A stretch of 64,000 bases of DNA from Methyloprofundus sedimenti (GTDB taxonomy: Bacteria > Pseudomonadota > Gammaproteobacteria > Methylococcales > Methylomonadaceae): positions 405,001 to 469,000 of the forward strand of contig NZ_LPUF01000001.1 of the NCBI RefSeq assembly GCF_002072955.1, read 5' to 3'. Each line of letters begins with the position of its first letter. The stretch's first letter is position 1. A program made the position numbers and the translations under genes. Shown piece by piece: positions 30,524 through 39,107 of the stretch. The notes under the pieces are model-generated. The model searched no databases. It was not told where the DNA came from and was given only the letters and a program-made list of their open reading frames with translations.

Positions 30524-31894
30524 ATGAGCGTAAAAACTATCATATTAGCCGCAGGGCAAGGTACGCGGATGCGTTCTGCATTGCCAAAAGTTTTACATAA
30601 AGTTGCTAATCGGAGCCTGTTACAACATGTATATGATACAAGTAAGCTAATTGATGAAAATGAAATCATTATTATTTATGGTCACGGCGGCGAATTAGTT
30701 AAGGAGACATTATCCAGTCTTGATGCTCAGTGGCTAGAGCAAAAGGAACAGCTGGGAACTGGTCACGCGGTATTACAGGCCGATAGTCTGATTGAAAATG
30801 AGGATACAGTGCTTATTTTATATGGCGATGTGCCCTTACTTACAAAACATTCTATCGATAGTTTATTAGCAAATGTTACCCAACAGAGCATGGCTTTGTT
30901 AACGGTTGCGCTGGAAAATCCTGCCGGCTATGGTCGAATAGTTCGCGATGATGCTGGAAAGATACGCAAGATTGTTGAACAAAAAGATGCATCGGCTGAT
31001 GAGCAACTGATTGCGGAAGTTAATACAGGCATTCTTGCCGTAAAAGGTGATCAAATAAAAAACTGGATTACCCGCTTAGATAATAATAATGCGCAGCAGG
31101 AGTTTTACCTGACCGATGTCATAGAAATGGCTGTTAATGATGGCATAGTAATAAAAACCAGCCAGCCCGAAAATGTAGATGAAGTGCTAGGGGTAAATAA
31201 TCGTAAACAACTCAGTCATCTTGAGCGAGTTTTTCAGACTAGACAGACAGACTGGTTAATGAAGCAAGGAGTCACACTACTCGATCCTGCAAGAGTTGAT
31301 TGTCGTGGAACATTTACATCATTAGGGCAAGATATATCAGTGGATATTAATGTTATTTTTGAAGGTAATAACAGCATTGGTAATAATGTCACAATTGGTG
31401 CAAATACCATTATAAACAATTCAGTTATTGCTGATAATGTAGAGATTTTAGCCAACTGTATTATTGATAATGCAGTTGTTGGTGCAGAAAGTAGAATAGG
31501 TCCTTTCGCAAGATTACGACCACAAGCTGAATTATCTGAGCAGGTGCATGTGGGGAATTTTGTCGAAATTAAAAAATCGACAGTGGCTAAGGGCAGTAAA
31601 ATAAATCATTTAAGCTATATCGGTGATGCAACGATTGGAAGCCAGGTTAATATTGGTGCGGGTACGATTACCTGTAACTATGATGGGGTGAACAAATTTC
31701 GCACAATTATACAGGACGGTGCATTTATCGGTTCTGATACGCAGCTTATCGCCCCGGTAATCGTGGGTAAAAATGCAACCATAGGCGCAGGATCAACGAT
31801 CACTAAAAATACCCCGGATGCACAGCTAACATTAACCAGATCCAGACAAATCAGCATACAAAACTGGCAAAGACCCGTGAAAAAGGAGCGATAA
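30524..31894 (+). CDS. glmU: Bifunctional UDP-GlcNAc pyrophosphorylase / GlcN-1-P acetyltransferase GlmU
   Basis: A 456-residue cytosolic enzyme making UDP-N-acetylglucosamine for peptidoglycan and lipopolysaccharide. The uridylyltransferase domain starts with the nucleotide loop LAAGQGTRMRSALPKVLHK; the C-terminal half is a left-handed beta helix with hexapeptide repeats (IGNNVTIGANTII) and the acetyltransferase segment GAGTITCNYDGVNK. Operon with glmS: the next start is one base after this stop. Confidence 0.98.
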   Translation: MSVKTIILAAGQGTRMRSALPKVLHKVANRSLLQHVYDTSKLIDENEIIIIYGHGGELVKETLSSLDAQWLEQKEQLGTGHAVLQADSLIENEDTVLILYGDVPLLTKHSIDSLLANVTQQSMALLTVALENPAGYGRIVRDDAGKIRKIVEQKDASADEQLIAEVNTGILAVKGDQIKNWITRLDNNNAQQEFYLTDVIEMAVNDGIVIKTSQPENVDEVLGVNNRKQLSHLERVFQTRQTDWLMKQGVTLLDPARVDCRGTFTSLGQDISVDINVIFEGNNSIGNNVTIGANTIINNSVIADNVEILANCIIDNAVVGAESRIGPFARLRPQAELSEQVHVGNFVEIKKSTVAKGSKINHLSYIGDATIGSQVNIGAGTITCNYDGVNKFRTIIQDGAFIGSDTQLIAPVIVGKNATIGAGSTITKNTPDAQLTLTRSRQISIQNWQRPVKKER

Positions 31895-31895
31895 A

Positions 31896-33725
31896 ATGTG
31901 TGGCATAGTTGGTGGAATCGCGCAAAGAAATGTCGTCCCTATTTTAATTGAAGGCTTAAAAAGACTGGAATATCGCGGCTATGACTCGGCAGGGCTAGCG
32001 GTAATAGCAGATAACAAGATTCATAGACAAAGAGAAATTGGCAAAGTCAAAAGCCTGGAGAATTTGCTTGCAGCAGATCCATTTGCAGGCAATATCGGCA
32101 TTGCACATACTCGCTGGGCCACGCACGGAAAGCCAAGCACCCAAAATGCTCATCCTCATATCTGTAATAATAAGGTTGCCATTGTGCATAATGGCATTAT
32201 TGAGAATCATCAGGCGTTACGAAATACTCAAAAAGCACAGGGTTACAAATTTACCTCGGAAACGGATACCGAAGTGATTGCCCATCAGATCTATCATGAA
32301 CTGGAAAGTACGAATAGTTTATTACAAGCCGTAAAAAATACTATCCAGCATTTAGAAGGTGCTTATGCACTGGGTGTACTCAGTAAAGACGATGAAAATA
32401 CCTTAATTACCTGTCGCAAGGGAAGCCCATTAGTTATTGGCGTAGGCATAGGTGAATATTTTATAGCCTCGGATGTAGCCGCGCTTTTACCTGTGACACA
32501 ACGCTTTATCTTTTTAGAAGAAGGAGATATTGCTGAGCTAAAAACGCATAGCCTGATTATTTATGATAAAGATGATCAGATTGTGCAAAGGCCAATCAAA
32601 GAAAGCAGCTTAAAAGCAGATGCAGTTGATAAGTCTGGCTATCGACATTACATGCTCAAGGAAATTTATGAGCAACCAAATGCCATAGCAGAGACACTAG
32701 AAGGCCGGTTTATTGATAATAAGTTGCAGGATGTCGCCTTTGGACATAATGCGGCAGAAGTATTTGACTCGATTAAATCGATCCAAATACTCGCCTGTGG
32801 TACCAGTTATCACTCCGGATTAGTTGCAAAATACTGGCTTGAAGAATTGGGGCACGTACCCTGCAATATCGATGTTGCCAGTGAATATCGCTATCGAGAA
32901 CCGGTACTTGCTGATGGAACCCTGGTAGTGACTATTTCGCAATCAGGTGAAACAGCAGACACATTAGCTGCATTGCTTGAGGCAAAAAGACGAGGCGCGT
33001 TGTACTCTTTAGCTATTTGCAATGTGCCCGAAAGCTCCCTGGTTAGAGAGTCGGATCTGGTGTTAATGACCCGAGCGGGTCCGGAAATTGGTGTTGCATC
33101 TACAAAAGCGTTTACAACACAGTTAGTCGCATTAATGTTACTGGTTATGGCGGTCGGTAAACGCTTTGCCCTGAGCAAGGAAAAAGAGGCAGAAATTACG
33201 GCTGAATTATTTCAATTACCACGCCATATAGAAGATGTTCTACAGATTGATGATGAGATTAAAATCCTGTCAGAGCAATTTGCCGAAAAAAACCACGCCT
33301 TATTTCTAGGTAGAGGTACACATTACCCTATCGCAATGGAAGGTGCTTTAAAGCTCAAAGAAATCTCATATATTCATGCTGAAGCCTATCCGGCAGGTGA
33401 ATTAAAGCATGGGCCATTAGCACTGATAGATGCTGAAATGCCGGTAGTAACAGTTGCTCCCAATAACCATTTATTAGAAAAGCTAAAATCCAATATACAG
33501 GAAGTCAGTGCCAGGGGCGGGCAATTAATTGTTTTTCTGGATGAATCTATTGTCAGTGAGCCTGATGAAAATGTGCAAATAGTAAGGATACCCAAAGTGA
33601 ATAACCTGATTGCGCCGATTGTGTATGTTATCCCCTTACAATTACTTGCTTATCATGTTGCTGTACTTAAAGGAACCGATGTTGATCAGCCGCGTAATCT
33701 GGCTAAATCGGTAACAGTGGAATAG
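31896..33725 (+). CDS. glmS: Glutamine-fructose-6-phosphate aminotransferase GlmS
   Basis: A 609-residue enzyme for the first step of hexosamine synthesis. Cys2 (MCGIVGG) is the glutaminase nucleophile; THGKPSTQNAHPH and the two SIS domains (SQSGETADTLAAL; ILACGTSYHSG) follow, ending in the conserved PRNLAKSVTVE. GGAG within the end of glmU is its ribosome-binding site. It pairs with glmU to supply UDP-GlcNAc. There is no glmS ribozyme, as expected for this group. Confidence 0.99.
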   Translation: MCGIVGGIAQRNVVPILIEGLKRLEYRGYDSAGLAVIADNKIHRQREIGKVKSLENLLAADPFAGNIGIAHTRWATHGKPSTQNAHPHICNNKVAIVHNGIIENHQALRNTQKAQGYKFTSETDTEVIAHQIYHELESTNSLLQAVKNTIQHLEGAYALGVLSKDDENTLITCRKGSPLVIGVGIGEYFIASDVAALLPVTQRFIFLEEGDIAELKTHSLIIYDKDDQIVQRPIKESSLKADAVDKSGYRHYMLKEIYEQPNAIAETLEGRFIDNKLQDVAFGHNAAEVFDSIKSIQILACGTSYHSGLVAKYWLEELGHVPCNIDVASEYRYREPVLADGTLVVTISQSGETADTLAALLEAKRRGALYSLAICNVPESSLVRESDLVLMTRAGPEIGVASTKAFTTQLVALMLLVMAVGKRFALSKEKEAEITAELFQLPRHIEDVLQIDDEIKILSEQFAEKNHALFLGRGTHYPIAMEGALKLKEISYIHAEAYPAGELKHGPLALIDAEMPVVTVAPNNHLLEKLKSNIQEVSARGGQLIVFLDESIVSEPDENVQIVRIPKVNNLIAPIVYVIPLQLLAYHVAVLKGTDVDQPRNLAKSVTVE

Positions 33726-33790
33726 TATTTAACAGGCTGAGCATAATCACACAATGAATGGATTAAATTGAAGCGCAAGATAACCCAGCA

Positions 33791-34486
33791 ATGGTCATAA
33801 ACATGCAGAGTTTTGAGCAAATCTTTCAGCGTGCGGTAAAAAGAAAGGGCGGCGAAGATCAGCTGCAATTACTATTGCCCCCGGTAAAGTCTATACAGGA
33901 AGTCTGCTTGCAGAAGGATGACAGAATATTATCATGCATGACCAAGTGCATTTTTCAAGCAGGGTTTAACTGGAAAGTCGTTGAAAATAAATGGCCAGAA
34001 TTTGAAATCGTATTTAAAAAATTTAAACCACAAGTGCTGGAACTATTATCAGCTGAAGACCTGGAAGTCATCGCCAAAGACGCACGCATAATCCGCAATA
34101 TGCAAAAAATAATGACAGTGCCAATAAATGCACAATGGATAAATGAAATCGCTGATGAACATGGAAGTTTCGCAAAATTTATAGGTTTATGGCCAACATC
34201 CAGTATTGTTGAGTTGTTTAAGCTACTTAAGAAAAGAGGTGCGCGTCTAGGCGGAAACACAGGGCCAAGAGTATTAAGATTGGCAGGAATAGACAGTTTT
34301 ATATTAAGCTCTGATGTATTGCAGGCATTGCGCCAGGCGGATATAGGCCTGTATGGCTCAGCAACATCAATGAAAGATATGCAATTGATTCAATCCGCCT
34401 TTAACGCCTGGCATAAAGAAACACAGTTGCCGTATACGCACCTTAGTAAAATACTTGCCTTTTCGGTGAGTGAAAACATCTATTAA
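33791..34486 (+). CDS. Tag-like DNA-3-methyladenine glycosylase I family protein
   Basis: A 231-residue protein of the COG2818 family (helix-hairpin-helix-fold glycosylases). Recognisable sequences are FEQIFQRAVKRKGGEDQL, DDRILSCMTKCIFQAGFNWKV, KDARIIRNMQKI, HGSFAKFIGLWP and KKRGARLGGNTG; the aromatic/acidic base-pocket pattern looks retained. Role: presumed excision of alkylated bases. It starts 65 bases after glmS with no terminator between. The start is uncertain: ATG at 33791 or 33803, neither with a good ribosome-binding site. It borders the accessory island that carries xthA and a uracil glycosylase. Confidence 0.8.
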   Translation: MVINMQSFEQIFQRAVKRKGGEDQLQLLLPPVKSIQEVCLQKDDRILSCMTKCIFQAGFNWKVVENKWPEFEIVFKKFKPQVLELLSAEDLEVIAKDARIIRNMQKIMTVPINAQWINEIADEHGSFAKFIGLWPTSSIVELFKLLKKRGARLGGNTGPRVLRLAGIDSFILSSDVLQALRQADIGLYGSATSMKDMQLIQSAFNAWHKETQLPYTHLSKILAFSVSENIY

Positions 34487-34650
34487 GCCTGGGTACCTAT
34501 CCGGTATATTTAGCTAATCCTTGCAAAAGCTGGTGACAGCACCGAAAAATGGGACCAGGCCCTAAGGTGTCCTGACAAATTAATTATAAAAAACATAGGG
34601 ATATACTCTTTTTTTATATAAAATGGAATTAAGGAATAATTGTCCGACTA

Positions 34651-34753
34651 ATATCAACTTATCAAGGCAATTTTCCCTGATATTAAAAAGACAGGCAAAG
34701 TTGCCTGATTGATATCGAAATATCAAGTTATCAGGGTAAAAGTACCTGATAAG
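34651..34753. repeat. Three tandem hairpin repeats
   Basis: Units at about 34651-34685, 34690-34716 and 34719-34753. The first and third are homologous, both of the form ATATCAA-TTATCA-GG-A-CCTGATA; the second carries the perfect palindrome CAGGCAA/TTGCCTG (34692-34707). Each can fold as a short hairpin. They sit directly upstream of the unknown lipoprotein gene. Nature unknown. Confidence 0.5.
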
Positions 34754-34792
34754 TAATAGTTAGATACTAAACCTTACCAAGGAAATCGAATC

Positions 34793-35728
34793 ATGTGTAC
34801 ATCTAATGCGAATAGAGCATTGATAAATCTTAATAGTACAATGCAGATAGCTGAAATTTTCATCCTCAGAGTAATTCCCTTGACAATGCTTGTTATGATA
34901 GTTACAGGCTGTCAAAGCACGCCAATTTATCAGGCTTTATTTAATAGAGAGGAGGTAATTGCATCAGCAAAGTCAAAGATGAAGCTAATGGTAGACAACC
35001 GAACGAATGGTTATAATGAACCTGTTAGTCTATGTAAATCTAATGGTTTAGATTACCTAACGGATGATGGCCGTAAAGAGCCTTTCAATATTGTTTACCC
35101 AATATCAGATTGTAAAAGCTATGCTCAATCTCTTATTTCGAAAGCAAATGAAGAAGATCTTGCTGCGAAATTGAAAATGGAAGCGGAGAAAAATGAAAAG
35201 CAACGTGAAGAGGATCAAAGGCGTGCCGAAGAAGCTAAAATAAAGAAGGCTGAAATAGCCGCTGAAGAAGCGGAACGAAAACGCCAGCATAAAGTACTTA
35301 CAACCAAACTCAAATCAGGAAAGGTTGCGCCAAAAAACTGGAGGCAGGCTATAATCGCTTTTAGTGCCAATGATGGTGCTTTCTTAGCCAGTGCGCCCAA
35401 GATAAGACCAGATGGAAAAATATACAGTACACAAGGTACAATAGCACTTGGAAACAAAGATGACACATTCATAGCGAAGTGGTTCCCTACTGATGCTCAA
35501 TTTCTCGTTATGAGACGTTTAGGAGCCCGTAGTCGTTCTAACTTAGAGCCTAGGTATTATAAAGTCAAAGTACCAAAATTATTGAGAAAAGAGTATTATG
35601 AGAAAGCTAAATTGGGTGGCATGTTTGTTTTTGTGGGGAAATATGTATCAAACGAAGACTATGCCACTACTAATGGCCAAAATAAATCTATGCCAGTTTT
35701 TGAGGCAACATATTTACAATTTATTTGA
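34793..35728 (+). CDS. Uncharacterised lipoprotein with coiled coil
   Basis: A 311-residue protein I do not recognise. A hydrophobic segment ends in a lipobox-like MIVTGC at about residues 35-40, so the mature protein would begin at that Cys. A highly charged coiled coil (about residues 112-170, Glu/Lys/Ala) follows, then a C-terminal domain of about 130 residues with FSANDGAFLASAP and KYVSNEDYATTNGQN. AGGA 8 bases before the ATG at 34793 supports this start, giving an unusually long leader; an internal ATG at 34841 would give a normal signal peptide. It may be cotranscribed with the 81-residue gene 26 bases downstream. Confidence 0.55.
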   Translation: MCTSNANRALINLNSTMQIAEIFILRVIPLTMLVMIVTGCQSTPIYQALFNREEVIASAKSKMKLMVDNRTNGYNEPVSLCKSNGLDYLTDDGRKEPFNIVYPISDCKSYAQSLISKANEEDLAAKLKMEAEKNEKQREEDQRRAEEAKIKKAEIAAEEAERKRQHKVLTTKLKSGKVAPKNWRQAIIAFSANDGAFLASAPKIRPDGKIYSTQGTIALGNKDDTFIAKWFPTDAQFLVMRRLGARSRSNLEPRYYKVKVPKLLRKEYYEKAKLGGMFVFVGKYVSNEDYATTNGQNKSMPVFEATYLQFI

Positions 35729-35754
35729 TAATAATTTTTTAAAAGAAAAATAAA

Positions 35755-36000
35755 ATGCTAGAAGTAAAAATTCAGGATGTTACTGAGAATATAGCAGTTC
35801 CCGCGCCGCTGGGAACGCAAGAAAATCAACTACATATATATCCCAGACTATACTTTGTTGAATCTGGTCAAGCTGTTCCTGATAATATATACACCTTGAA
35901 GCAAGGTCAAAGGGAGGAAATGTGTGATATAACCGCTGGACAAATTCGAGGGATAGGCTGGGTTGATAAAAACCAGCCAATCTACATTGTTCTCAAGTAA
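35755..36000 (+). CDS. Uncharacterised 81-residue protein
   Basis: A small soluble protein of unknown family; no signal peptide or membrane segment, probably beta-rich (LHIYPRLYFVESGQAVPDNIYTL, GQIRGIGWVDKNQPIYIVL). It follows the lipoprotein gene on the same strand, AAAAGAAAA before the ATG being its only ribosome-binding purine stretch. Its stop is immediately followed by the 3' end of a group II intron remnant, so the intron may have inserted just behind this gene. Confidence 0.45.
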   Translation: MLEVKIQDVTENIAVPAPLGTQENQLHIYPRLYFVESGQAVPDNIYTLKQGQREEMCDITAGQIRGIGWVDKNQPIYIVLK

Positions 36001-36009
36001 AGGTATCTA

Positions 36010-36391
36010 AATCGGGTAAGAGCTGGTTTCTCTCCAGCTCTCCCCACACCACCCTGCGTGCGGCTCCGCACAGGGCGGTTCATCGCCATTATGAATAATG
36101 GAACTTCACCCATTGCGCTTCAACCGAGACTAAACCTTGCGATTTTAGCCAGTTGTTATTTAAAGCAAGTTGTACCGCCTTGGTTTTCGCAAGTCGGTAA
36201 TATCCCTTTGAACTCATACCTAACCTAATCGCCGCTGATTCGGAAACGCCGAGTCGCATCAGATTACGAATACGTGTGCGTATCCTGCGCCATTGTTTTA
36301 AATAGCACATCCTGATACGTCGTCGTATCCATTGATCCAGTAACGGTATCGGTCGGTAATATTCGCTCAACCCAAAGTAGTTTCCCCAGCC
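36010..36391 (-). pseudogene. 5'-truncated group II intron: maturase C-terminus plus domains V-VI
   Basis: Minus strand. A frame from about 36391 to 36089 encodes the end of a group II intron reverse transcriptase/maturase: GWGNYFG, LDQWIRRRIRMCYLKQWRR, RLGMSSKGYYRLAKTKAVQ. Downstream, 36048-36080 can fold as a domain V-type hairpin (CCGCCCTGTGCGG paired with CCGCACGCAGGGTGG) and 36014-36042 as domain VI (AGAGCTGG/CCAGCTCT). The reverse transcriptase, domains I-IV and the 5' end are missing. The maturase frame stops being intron-like at 36389-36392, where a RAYT-type end begins, so a later event cut it. Confidence 0.8.
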
Positions 36392-36675
36392 TGAAAAATG
36401 GGGGTCAGGTCCCGAATTGCGAATTAGTATTGTTTAGGGTATATTTTCAAACATGGCTAAACCTCTCAGACTTGAATATCCTAATGCTTTATATCAGTTT
36501 ACCTCGCGAGGTGATCGACGTGAAGATATCTATGATGGTGATGGTGATGGTGATGGAGATCGACTAATTTTTCTGAATATACTGGGTAAGGTTGTCACAG
36601 ATTTCAATTGGCTCTGCCGCGGCTATTGTTTGATGAGCAATAAGCATTTTTTCAAACATCAGATGGAATCAACAC
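36391..36675 (+). pseudogene. REP-associated tyrosine transposase (RAYT), N-terminal fragment
   Basis: The frame from 36453 encodes the start of a Y1/RAYT transposase: MAKPLRLEYPNALYQFTSRG, DRREDIYD, then LGKVVTDFNWLCRGYCLMSN. It ends where the HxH-type metal motif would be (K-H-F instead of H-Y-H) and collapses shortly before the xthA start. A GATGGT repeat (36534-36557) has expanded the usual acidic loop to DGDGDGD. The leader 36391-36420 (GAAAAATGGGGGTCAGGTCC) is the typical RAYT-linked end and recurs at 34543 and 38997. Not functional: over half the protein is absent. Confidence 0.8.
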
Positions 36676-37440
36676 ATGAAAATAATTTCCTGGAATGTTA
36701 ATGGAATTCGTTCGGTACAAAGTAAAGGCTTTGCCGAAACGCTCGCGCAGCTTGATGCCGACTGCATTCTATTGCAGGAAACCAAGGCGCAGAGCGATCA
36801 GATCGACAAGGCATTGGAAGGTATCGATGATTACCGTATTTATTCCAACTGCGCAGAACGCAAGGGCTATTCCGGTGTGACTATTTTATCCCGGCAAGAG
36901 CCGCTGCAAATTATCGACGATATCGGCATAGCCGAACATGATCGCGAAGGCCGAGTAATCGTCGCGGAATTTGAACAATTTTTTCTGCTGGATGTGTATG
37001 TGCCGAATTCAGGCCAGGGTTTGTCAAGGCTGGATTACCGGAGAAGCTGGGATCTCGAATTTCTGGCTTATTGCCGGCAATTGCAAAGCAAAAAACCGCT
37101 CATCGCCTGTGGCGATTTCAATGTTGCGCACCGGGAAATCGATATCGCCCGTCCGAAGCCGAATTATAATAAGTCGGCCGGTTATACCCAGGCAGAAATT
37201 GACGGTTTTAGCAGATTCCTGGATGCCGGGCTGGTCGATACCTTCCGGCATTTTCATCCGGATACCATAGCTTACAGTTGGTGGAGTTTTCGCGCAGGCG
37301 CCAGGGCCAGAAACGTCGGTTGGCGGATCGATTATGTGTTGACCAGTGAAACGCTGATCAACAAAGTAAACCAGGCCTTTATTCTGCCGGACATAACCGG
37401 ATCGGATCATTGTCCGGTTGGCATCGACATCAATTTTTAA
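36676..37440 (+). CDS. xthA: Exodeoxyribonuclease III / AP endonuclease (ExoIII type)
   Basis: A 254-residue endonuclease/exonuclease/phosphatase-fold enzyme that cleaves at abasic sites. Motifs are complete: WNVNGIRS with the catalytic Asn, LQETK with the metal Glu (about 33-37), VYVPNSGQG, GDFNVAH (about 147-153) and GSDHCPVGIDI with the catalytic Asp-His pair at the end. Base composition is richer in G+C (hand counts of two lines give 50-57%) than the flanks. It starts immediately after a broken transposase and is followed 5 bases later by a uracil-DNA glycosylase, giving two consecutive base-excision repair steps. Confidence 0.95.
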   Translation: MKIISWNVNGIRSVQSKGFAETLAQLDADCILLQETKAQSDQIDKALEGIDDYRIYSNCAERKGYSGVTILSRQEPLQIIDDIGIAEHDREGRVIVAEFEQFFLLDVYVPNSGQGLSRLDYRRSWDLEFLAYCRQLQSKKPLIACGDFNVAHREIDIARPKPNYNKSAGYTQAEIDGFSRFLDAGLVDTFRHFHPDTIAYSWWSFRAGARARNVGWRIDYVLTSETLINKVNQAFILPDITGSDHCPVGIDINF

Positions 37441-37445
37441 GCTCA

Positions 37446-38084
37446 ATGTGTCCAATGCTTATACGCGAACAGTATATGCGCGAACACCTCGCCGCATTAG
37501 CTAATTGCCACCGTTGCTCCGCGATGACTGGTCCGGTTGTGACCGGGAATCCGGTCCTGTCGCCGATTTTATTGATTGGCCAGGCGCCCGGCGACAAGGA
37601 AGGCGGCTTTGGTAAATCATTTGCCTGGACTGCCGGTAAAACCTTGTTCAAATGGTTCGATCGCATCGGGCTTAATGAAGAAACTTTTCGGCAGCGTGTT
37701 TACATGGCTGCGGTGTGCCGCTGTTTTCCGGGCAAAAATCCCAAGGGCGGTGACCGAGTGCCGAGTCTGGCCGAAATCGATAAATGCGCGGGCTGGCTGC
37801 AAGCGGAAATCGATTTTCTCAAACCCGATCTGATTCTGCCGGTTGGAAAATTGGCGATTAGCCAATTAATGCCGGTCAAAAGGCTCAACGATGTCATTGG
37901 CAAACTTCACTCTGTCAACTTTCATGGCCACTGCTCCGAAGCGCTTCCGCTGCCGCATCCTTCCGGCGCGTCAACATGGTATCGAACCGAGCCGGGCCTC
38001 GGGCTGCTCGAATCGGCATTGACGATCCTGCAAAACCATCCGGCCTGGCAGCAAATTTGTAATGAAAGTTATTACTCCAGTTAG
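37446..38084 (+). CDS. Uracil-DNA glycosylase family protein
   Basis: About 212 residues from the ATG at 37446 (a second ATG at 37455 is possible; the in-frame TTG at 37410 lies inside xthA and is unlikely). Uracil-glycosylase superfamily motifs: ILLIGQAPGDKEGGFGKSFA (the G-x-A-P-G-x-x-E motif) and PLPHPSGASTW (motif 2, HPSG). The cysteines CHRC near the N-terminus, CRC at the centre and another further on could form the 4Fe-4S site of family 4/5 enzymes, but I cannot prove it. It likely creates the abasic sites that the upstream ExoIII cleaves. G+C-rich like xthA (one line 65%). Confidence 0.85.
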   Translation: MCPMLIREQYMREHLAALANCHRCSAMTGPVVTGNPVLSPILLIGQAPGDKEGGFGKSFAWTAGKTLFKWFDRIGLNEETFRQRVYMAAVCRCFPGKNPKGGDRVPSLAEIDKCAGWLQAEIDFLKPDLILPVGKLAISQLMPVKRLNDVIGKLHSVNFHGHCSEALPLPHPSGASTWYRTEPGLGLLESALTILQNHPAWQQICNESYYSS

Positions 38085-38133
38085 CCGTTAAACAGGGTAT
38101 AGACAGGTAATAAACCGACGTCATAATCGGACG

Positions 38134-38250
38134 GGTTACTTATTTCAAGGTCGTTACAAAGCAAATCTTGTTGATTAGGAAAACTAGCTTCTTGAACTTT
38201 CTCGTTATGTTGTACTGAATCCGCTTCAGACGCAAGGCAGGATACAAAAC
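38134..38250 (+). pseudogene. RAYT transposase, decayed middle fragment
   Basis: Reads G-Y-L-F-Q-G-R-Y-K-A, then L-S-R-Y-V-V-L-N-P-L in one frame, interrupted by two stop codons. At DNA level it is nearly the same as 45721-45830. Together with the N-terminal fragment at 36453 it brackets the xthA-glycosylase pair. Confidence 0.75.
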
Positions 38251-38345
38251 ATGGGGCATGGCCCCAGGTTTTGACCTTCCATGTTTGCAACTGTACCCGT
38301 TAAATGAGAGACTCTAAAAGCAAATAAGTCAGCCAGGGAATTTTT

Positions 38346-38951
38346 ATGAAACGCGTTAATCTTAACTTTATTATCGATGTCGTCGCTTTCGTTGGATTTA
38401 TAGTATTGACAACTACTGGTGTTCTTATGCGATATGTACTGCCTCCAGGTAGTGGCCACTATTCCACAATCTGGAGTCTTGATCGACACGAGTGGGGGGG
38501 TATCCATTTCTGGATATCAATTGTCTTTTTTTCCATACTTTCATTGCATTTAGTGTTGCATTGGCGTTGGATAGGAGGTGTTGTGACTGGCCGGCCTAAC
38601 CAAAGCTCAGGTTTGCGGGTAGGATTAGGTATTGTTGGGCTTGTTACTGTAGTGGCACTCGCCATATCCCCGTTGCTTGTTCCAGTAGAGAGTGATTTTA
38701 CTAACAATGGAACATCATTCCTTTCTAGTCATAAATATGAGGATACTTTAATTAATGGTTCAATGACGCTCAGGCAGGTAGAAGAAATAACGGGAGTACC
38801 TGCTATTTATATTATCAAATTCTTAAAATTGCCTGAATCAATATCAGTAACAAAACAACTGGGTACTCTGAAAAGAAAATATGGATTTGAAATGAATGAT
38901 GTGAGAGAAATTGTTAAAGCATACAAAAAAAATAATCAGGTCGTAAAATAG
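38346..38951 (+). CDS. DUF4405-type membrane protein with C-terminal soluble domain
   Basis: A 201-residue protein with three membrane helices (about residues 8-30, 51-73 and 90-112). Histidines in DRHEWGGIHFW and LSLHLVLHWRW are spaced as in DUF4405 proteins, where they are thought to bind haem b. The last 60 residues (GSMTLRQVEEITGVPAIYIIKFL and YGFEMNDVREIVKAY) form a small helical domain often appended to such proteins. No redox partner gene lies beside it. It sits between two RAYT-derived sequences. The electron-transfer role is inference. Confidence 0.65.
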   Translation: MKRVNLNFIIDVVAFVGFIVLTTTGVLMRYVLPPGSGHYSTIWSLDRHEWGGIHFWISIVFFSILSLHLVLHWRWIGGVVTGRPNQSSGLRVGLGIVGLVTVVALAISPLLVPVESDFTNNGTSFLSSHKYEDTLINGSMTLRQVEEITGVPAIYIIKFLKLPESISVTKQLGTLKRKYGFEMNDVREIVKAYKKNNQVVK

Positions 38952-38996
38952 AGTATACACATGCGAATCGTCAGTGTATTGATAAAAAAGGGGGCA

Positions 38997-39030
38997 GAAA
39001 AATCGGGGCCAGGGCCCGAATTGTGAATTA
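38997..39030. repeat. RAYT-type end sequence
   Basis: AAAAATCGGGGCCAGGGCCC followed by GAATTGTGAATTA matches the leader of the broken RAYT gene at 36391-36422 and, more loosely, 34543-34563. No transposase remains here. Confidence 0.5.
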
Positions 39031-39107
39031 TTCAGGAACAAATAGGCTCCGGTCCTGAGGTATCCAAAAAATGAATTTAACAGCCTATCATTAAAATGAG
39101 TAGTTGA

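Noticed and set aside
33686-33868. Minus-strand frame ending in TVTDLARLRG
   Set aside because: It is the antisense of the conserved glmS C-terminus (PRNLAKSVTVE), a common spurious call.
37410-37445. Upstream TTG start for the uracil glycosylase
   Set aside because: It lies inside the last codons of xthA, adds residues unlike the family, and ATG starts follow the xthA stop directly.
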